NCBI GenBank assembly: GCA_050329835.1
Contig: JBHJOJ010000313.1
Location: forward strand, 1 to 8,418
Source: JANNOG01 sp050329835
GTDB lineage: Bacteria; Actinomycetota; Actinomycetes; Actinomycetales; JBBAYJ01
DNA length: 8,418 bases
Direction of reading: 5' to 3'
In this document: positions 5,544 to 8,418 of the stretch, piece after piece
How the letters are laid out: every line of letters starts with the position of its first letter
Position numbering within the stretch: the first letter of the stretch is position 1
Notes under the pieces: model-generated
Seen by the model: the letters and a program-made list of their open reading frames with translations, nothing else
Told to the model about the DNA's origin: nothing
The model's database searches: none
Made by a program: the position numbers and the translations under genes

Positions 5544-6754
5544 GCCGGCACCTCCTCGGCGCGGCCGCGTCCGGGCCGCAGCGGGAGGGTGGCTCGCACC
5601 TGCCAGGCATCCGGCCCGTCGGGGCCCGCCTCGACCTCACCGCCCAGGCGCCGCACCCGGTCCCGCATGGCGATGAGCCCGAAGCCGTTCCTGGCCGGGG
5701 CCGCCGGGGCCGCCGGGGCCGCCGGTTCGGCGCCGGGGGCCCGACTGGTGACCTGGATCTCCAGCGTCCCGTCGCGGGCGTCGACCGTGACGCGTGCGGA
5801 CCCGCCGGGACCGTGCTTGGCGGCGTTCGTCAGCGCCTCCTGCACCACCCGGTAGGCCGTCTGGTCGACCGCTGCCGGGAGCCCGAGTGCCGGCGGCAGC
5901 CGGGCCGTCACGGCGAGGCCGGCCGCGCGAGCGGTGCCGAGCAGACGGGGCGCCTCGGCGAGCCGCGGCGGTGAGGCCAGGGCCGCCTGGTCCTCCCGCA
6001 GCACCGCGATCATGTCCCGGACGTCGTCGAGCGCCGCGACGGTCGAGTCCCGCACCGCCCGCAGCGCCCGGCGGTCCGGGTCCGCCTCGTCGGCTGGGCG
6101 CACCAGGGCGGCGGCGCTGCGCAGCGCCGCCGCCGACAGGTTCCCGGCCAGGGCGTCGTGCAGGTCCCGGGCCATCCGGGCCCGTTCGTCCCGGACGGCC
6201 ACCTGGGCCCGCAGCCCGGACAGCTCGTCCTGCTGGCGCAGCGACCACCCCCACCACACCGGCGTCGCGACCAGAGCGAACAGCAGCAGCGCGACATTGG
6301 CGCCGAGTCGGGCGTCGCCGGTGGCGACGGACGCCGCCCCGGTGCCCGCGACAACGGCGGCGACGGCGCCCCGGTGCACCCAGCGCGCCGTCGCCGGGTG
6401 GGCGTGCCGGGCCGCGGCGTGGAGCAGGTCGAGCACGACGAGGACCACCCCGGTGCTCCCGCCCAGCAGGGCGTCCCCGGCCCCGACCGCGAGCCCCGCG
6501 ACGAGGGCCGGGACCGGACGGCGACGCCGGACCACGACGAGGGCGCAGGCGGCGACGAGGGGAGCGGCGAACCACCAGCGCCCGGGGCCGGCGTCGGGCG
6601 GGAACCGCCAGATGTCGACCATCCCGACCGCGACGAGGACCAGCCCGAGCGCCAGGTAGGCCATGGCCACCCGGGTGTCACTGTCCCGTGCCACGACCCG
6701 GAGCCGGGGGAGCGGGGCCGTCGCCGCGCGGCCCGGGAGGTTCGGCACGGCCAC
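5540..6754 (-). CDS. NarL/DesK-type membrane sensor histidine kinase
   Basis: This 404-aa protein has an N-terminal membrane domain of about five or six helices (roughly residues 30-48, 60-76, 80-98, 100-114, 127-145 and 150-170) with no large external loop. That suggests sensing within or near the membrane. A HisKA_3 dimerisation domain follows, with the phospho-acceptor H199 in RARMARDLHDALAGNLS. An HATPase domain has its N-box at YRVVQEALTNAAKH (E306, N310) and a G-box at GFGLIAMRDRV (357-367). The usual Asp-rich D-box is weak (QVTSRAP). A Pro-Ala repeat lies between it and the G-box. The stop overlaps the start of the response regulator (ATGA), so they form a two-component operon; the partner is frameshifted here, so the kinase may lack its output. 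The GTG start at 6754 has only a weak RBS; a GTG at 6748 is also possible. Confidence 0.93.
   Translation of the reverse strand: MAVPNLPGRAATAPLPRLRVVARDSDTRVAMAYLALGLVLVAVGMVDIWRFPPDAGPGRWWFAAPLVAACALVVVRRRRPVPALVAGLAVGAGDALLGGSTGVVLVVLDLLHAAARHAHPATARWVHRGAVAAVVAGTGAASVATGDARLGANVALLLFALVATPVWWGWSLRQQDELSGLRAQVAVRDERARMARDLHDALAGNLSAAALRSAAALVRPADEADPDRRALRAVRDSTVAALDDVRDMIAVLREDQAALASPPRLAEAPRLLGTARAAGLAVTARLPPALGLPAAVDQTAYRVVQEALTNAAKHGPGGSARVTVDARDGTLEIQVTSRAPGAEPAAPAAPAAPARNGFGLIAMRDRVRRLGGEVEAGPDGPDAWQVRATLPLRPGRGRAEEVPA
5695..5725. repeat. 9-bp tandem repeat encoding Pro-Ala-Ala in the kinase
   Basis: The unit CCGGGGCCG occurs three times in a row (5695-5703, 5704-5712, 5713-5721), followed by CCGG. 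On the minus strand it encodes PAAPAAPAAPA at about residues 344-354, in the loop between the ATP-binding motifs of the histidine kinase. Copy-number change would keep the frame but alter the length of the ATP-lid region. Confidence 0.85.
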
Positions 6755-6871
6755 CCGCCCAGTGTCGCCGGGTACGTGGGACGGCGGGATCCGACGAAGG
6801 TCTCACCCGCCGGTGCCCGGGTCCGACCATCCGGCGACGACGCGGGCCGCCGTCCCCCGCACGATCGAGCG
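6755..6871. promoter_or_regulatory. Divergent promoter region between kinase and GAP-like gene
   Basis: These 117 bases separate two divergent starts. Each start has an ANNNT box exactly 6 nt upstream: GACACT (minus strand, 6761-6766) before the kinase GTG and CACGAT (plus strand, 6860-6865) before the GAP-like GTG. Both are compatible with leaderless transcription but weaker than TANNNT. An 8-bp inverted repeat, GTCGCCGG at 6764-6771 and CCGGCGAC at 6831-6838, spans the centre. Its left arm overlaps the kinase box, so it could bind a regulator, although such matches also arise by chance in G+C-rich DNA. Confidence 0.4.
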
Positions 6872-7585
6872 GTGGACCTCACCCTGGCCGGCTCCCTGCT
6901 GGTGCTCGCGCTCATCGACTCGACGAGCATCGGCACCCTGCTCGTCCCGCTCTGGCTGCTGCTGGCGCCGGGCCGGGTCCGCGCGGGGCGGGTGGTCCTG
7001 TTCCTCGCGACCGTGGCCGCCTTCTACCTGGCGGTGGGCCTCGCCCTGGTCGCCGGCCTGGCCGGTCTCGTCGACGACGCGGCGCGGCTGCTCGAGGGGG
7101 CGGCTGCGGCCCGGCTCCAGCTCGTCGTCGGAGCCGCCCTGCTGGCGGGGAGCTTCGTCGTGCCGACCGGGCGGCGGGGCGACCCCGGGGGGCGGGCGCA
7201 GCGGTGGCGGGACCGGGCGATGTCCGGCGACGGCGGGGTGCCGGGGCTGGTGGGGCTCGCGCTCGTGGCCGCTGCCCTGGAGGTCGCGACGATGCTGCCG
7301 TACCTGGGGGCGCTGGGCCTCGTGGCCGCGTCGGACCTTACCGGTCCGGGCCGCGCGGCCGTGTTGACCGGGTACTGCCTCGTCATGGTCGTTCCTGCGC
7401 TCGCCCTGACGGCGATCCGGCTCGCTGCCCGGGACCGGGTGGAGGCACCGCTGCGACGGCTGGCCGGGTGGCTGCAGCGGATCAGCGGGGAGACCCTCGC
7501 CTGGATCGTCGGCATCGTCGGGTTCCTGCTGGCCCGGGACGCGGTGGTCCGCCTCCCCGAGCTCACGGCCTGGCTGGACCGGTGA
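6872..7585 (+). CDS. GAP / Sap (SfLAP)-like integral membrane protein
   Basis: This 237-aa membrane protein has six predicted helices, at about residues 5-31, 40-62, 82-98, 123-151, 161-183 and 207-223. A longer, charged cytoplasmic-type loop (98-121, rich in Arg and Gly) sits between helices 3 and 4. The N-terminal motif LALIDSTSIGTLLVPLWLLL (11-30) and the 3+3 helix layout resemble the actinobacterial GAP/SfLAP family, distant LysE-type relatives named for helping to export or address cell-surface glycolipids. The substrate here is unknown, and the family call rests on motif and topology. Translation starts at GTG 6872; there is no in-frame ATG or GTG just upstream, the RBS is weak, and an ANNNT box lies 6 nt before it. 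The stop overlaps a GTG in frame with the downstream acyltransferase, so the two are probably co-transcribed and may both serve the envelope. Confidence 0.72.
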   Translation: MDLTLAGSLLVLALIDSTSIGTLLVPLWLLLAPGRVRAGRVVLFLATVAAFYLAVGLALVAGLAGLVDDAARLLEGAAAARLQLVVGAALLAGSFVVPTGRRGDPGGRAQRWRDRAMSGDGGVPGLVGLALVAAALEVATMLPYLGALGLVAASDLTGPGRAAVLTGYCLVMVVPALALTAIRLAARDRVEAPLRRLAGWLQRISGETLAWIVGIVGFLLARDAVVRLPELTAWLDR

Positions 7586-7590
7586 CGACC

Positions 7591-7596
7591 TACGCT
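7591..7596 (+). promoter_or_regulatory. Candidate leaderless -10 box before the plsC-like gene
   Basis: TACGCT matches TANNNT and is followed by CGGGTC and then ATG at 7603. This is the same 6-nt spacing seen before vapB. It would give a leaderless transcript starting on the ATG and a second, independent promoter for the acyltransferase inside the operon. No -35 is evident. Confidence 0.45.
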
Positions 7597-7602
7597 CGGG
7601 TC

Positions 7603-8358
7603 ATGCAGCCGCCCCGATCCCGGCACCGCGGCCTCGGCTGGGGGTACGTGGTCGCGGTCACGGTGATCCCCGGCATCCTCAGGCTGCTCGCGCGACGGGA
7701 CTGGCGCGGCGGCGAGCACCTGCCGGCCACCGGCGGCGCCGTCGTGGTCTCCAACCACGCGACGTACCTCGACGCCGTGACGGCCGGGCACTGGGTCGCG
7801 GGCCACGGCCGGGTGATGCGCTATCTCGTGAAGTCCGGGTTGTTCCGGACCCCGGTCTTCGGCGCCGTCCTGCGCAGCGCGCAGCAGATCCCGGTGTACC
7901 GCGAGGGGCCGGACGCGGCGCAGGCCTACCGGGCGGCGGTCGAGGCGGTGCGCCGCGGGGAGGTCGTGCTGGTCTTCCCCGAGGGCACGCTGACCCGGGA
8001 CCCCGGGCTGTGGCCGATGCGCGGCAAGTCCGGCGCCGCCCGGATCGCGCTGGCGACGGGCTGCCCGGTGGTCCCGCTCGGGCAGTGGGGGGCGTCGGAC
8101 ATCCTGCCGCGCTACCGGAGGCTGCCGCGGCCGTGGCCCCGCCGCACGGTCCGGGTCTGGGCCGGGGCGCCGGTCGATCTCGCCGACCTGCACGGGCGCG
8201 AGGACCGGGACGCCGTGGCGGAGGCCACCGGCCGGATCATGGCGGCGATCGTCGGCATCGTCGCCGCGCAGCGGGGCGAGCAGCCCCCCGCGCAGCTGTA
8301 CGACCCCCGCGAACACGGGGTGGCCGAGACCGGACGGATCCGGCCGGAGCGGGACTAG
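7603..8358 (+). CDS. plsC: PlsC-type lysophospholipid acyltransferase (1-acylglycerol-3-phosphate acyltransferase family)
   Basis: This 251-aa enzyme of the PlsC/LPLAT family transfers acyl chains to lysophosphatidic acid or a related lipid at the inner face of the membrane. The catalytic HX4D motif is NHATYLD (H52, D57). Block II is seen in IPVYREG (96-102), block III in VFPEGTLTRD (124-133), and block IV resembles VVPLGQWG (156-163). A hydrophobic N-terminal stretch (about 13-30, WGYVVAVTVIPGILRLLA) is the likely membrane anchor. The C-terminal 30 residues are polar and probably unstructured. The ATG at 7603 is chosen; a GTG at 7582, overlapping the upstream stop as GTGA, would add seven residues and allow translational coupling. 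All motifs are intact. In many actinobacteria a gene like this lies near fbiD/cofC and before gpsA. The exact lipid substrate is not certain. Confidence 0.92.
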   Translation: MQPPRSRHRGLGWGYVVAVTVIPGILRLLARRDWRGGEHLPATGGAVVVSNHATYLDAVTAGHWVAGHGRVMRYLVKSGLFRTPVFGAVLRSAQQIPVYREGPDAAQAYRAAVEAVRRGEVVLVFPEGTLTRDPGLWPMRGKSGAARIALATGCPVVPLGQWGASDILPRYRRLPRPWPRRTVRVWAGAPVDLADLHGREDRDAVAEATGRIMAAIVGIVAAQRGEQPPAQLYDPREHGVAETGRIRPERD

Positions 8359-8379
8359 ATGAGTGAGTCCTATTGATCG

Positions 8380-8418
8380 TCAGTGGTCGTAGGCGATGAG
8401 GGATCGCTTGATCGGTGC
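8380..8418 (-). CDS. Possible C-terminal fragment of an unidentified minus-strand gene
   Basis: The last 39 bases read on the minus strand as APIKRSLIAYDH followed by TGA. The sequence is too short to identify a family, and the other two minus frames are also open here, so this is only a suggestion. Base composition drops relative to plsC. If real, the gene would enter from the right and converge on plsC. A gpsA gene, often found after plsC on the same strand, is not seen within these 60 bases. Confidence 0.2.
   Translation of the reverse strand, partial: APIKRSLIAYDH

Noticed and set aside
5794..7602. Upstream extension of the plsC frame through the kinase and GAP region
   Set aside because: The extension is Arg/Pro-rich shadow sequence antisense to the kinase and out of frame with the GAP-like gene; the acyltransferase homology starts after 7603.

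Overview
The window is about 70% or more G+C with G/C-rich third codon positions. It carries an FbiD/CofC-type coenzyme F420 gene, a GAP/SfLAP-type membrane protein and a NarL-type two-component pair. Together these point to a high-GC actinobacterium; a member of the Pseudonocardiaceae is a guess from gene content only.

Left part (1-986): a CRISPR array of 14 repeats (36 bp) and 13 unique spacers of 35-40 bp. The first repeat lacks its first 5 bases because the window cuts it, so the array continues upstream. All visible repeat bases are identical. No cas gene lies in the window. Positions 987-1059 hold a short promoter/RBS region for the next gene.

Middle (1060-4156): a 797-aa 2-oxoglutarate/Fe(II) dioxygenase (+), with a Gly-Asp-rich repeat and a C-terminal Cys/His motif. 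It converges, with a 44-nt tail overlap, on a minus-strand run whose last gene is fbiD.

The minus-strand run, read from right to left, is histidine kinase (6754-5540), response regulator (5543-4856), VapB-like antitoxin (4846-4586), VapC toxin (4589-4170) and fbiD (4156-3410). Junctions are 4-nt overlaps or gaps of 9-13 nt. The response regulator is broken by a 13-bp tandem duplication; removing one copy restores a normal 224-aa NarL-type regulator. The vapB start appears to have its own leaderless promoter, whose -10 box begins with the stop codon of the regulator.

Right part (6872-8358): a divergent plus-strand pair, a six-helix GAP/SfLAP-like membrane protein and a PlsC-type acyltransferase, joined at a GTGA overlap. 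The last 60 bases (8359-8418) are less G+C rich and may hold the tail of an unidentified minus-strand gene.

From general knowledge of actinobacterial genomes, fbiD/cofC often sits divergently next to a plsC-like gene that is followed by gpsA. Here vapBC, the two-component pair and the GAP gene lie between fbiD and plsC, and gpsA does not follow directly, so the locus looks rearranged. The most notable observations are the frameshifted and potentially reversible response regulator, the recurring ANNNT box exactly 6 nt before four start codons, the iteron-like CRISPR spacer, and the oxygenase directly next to the array.
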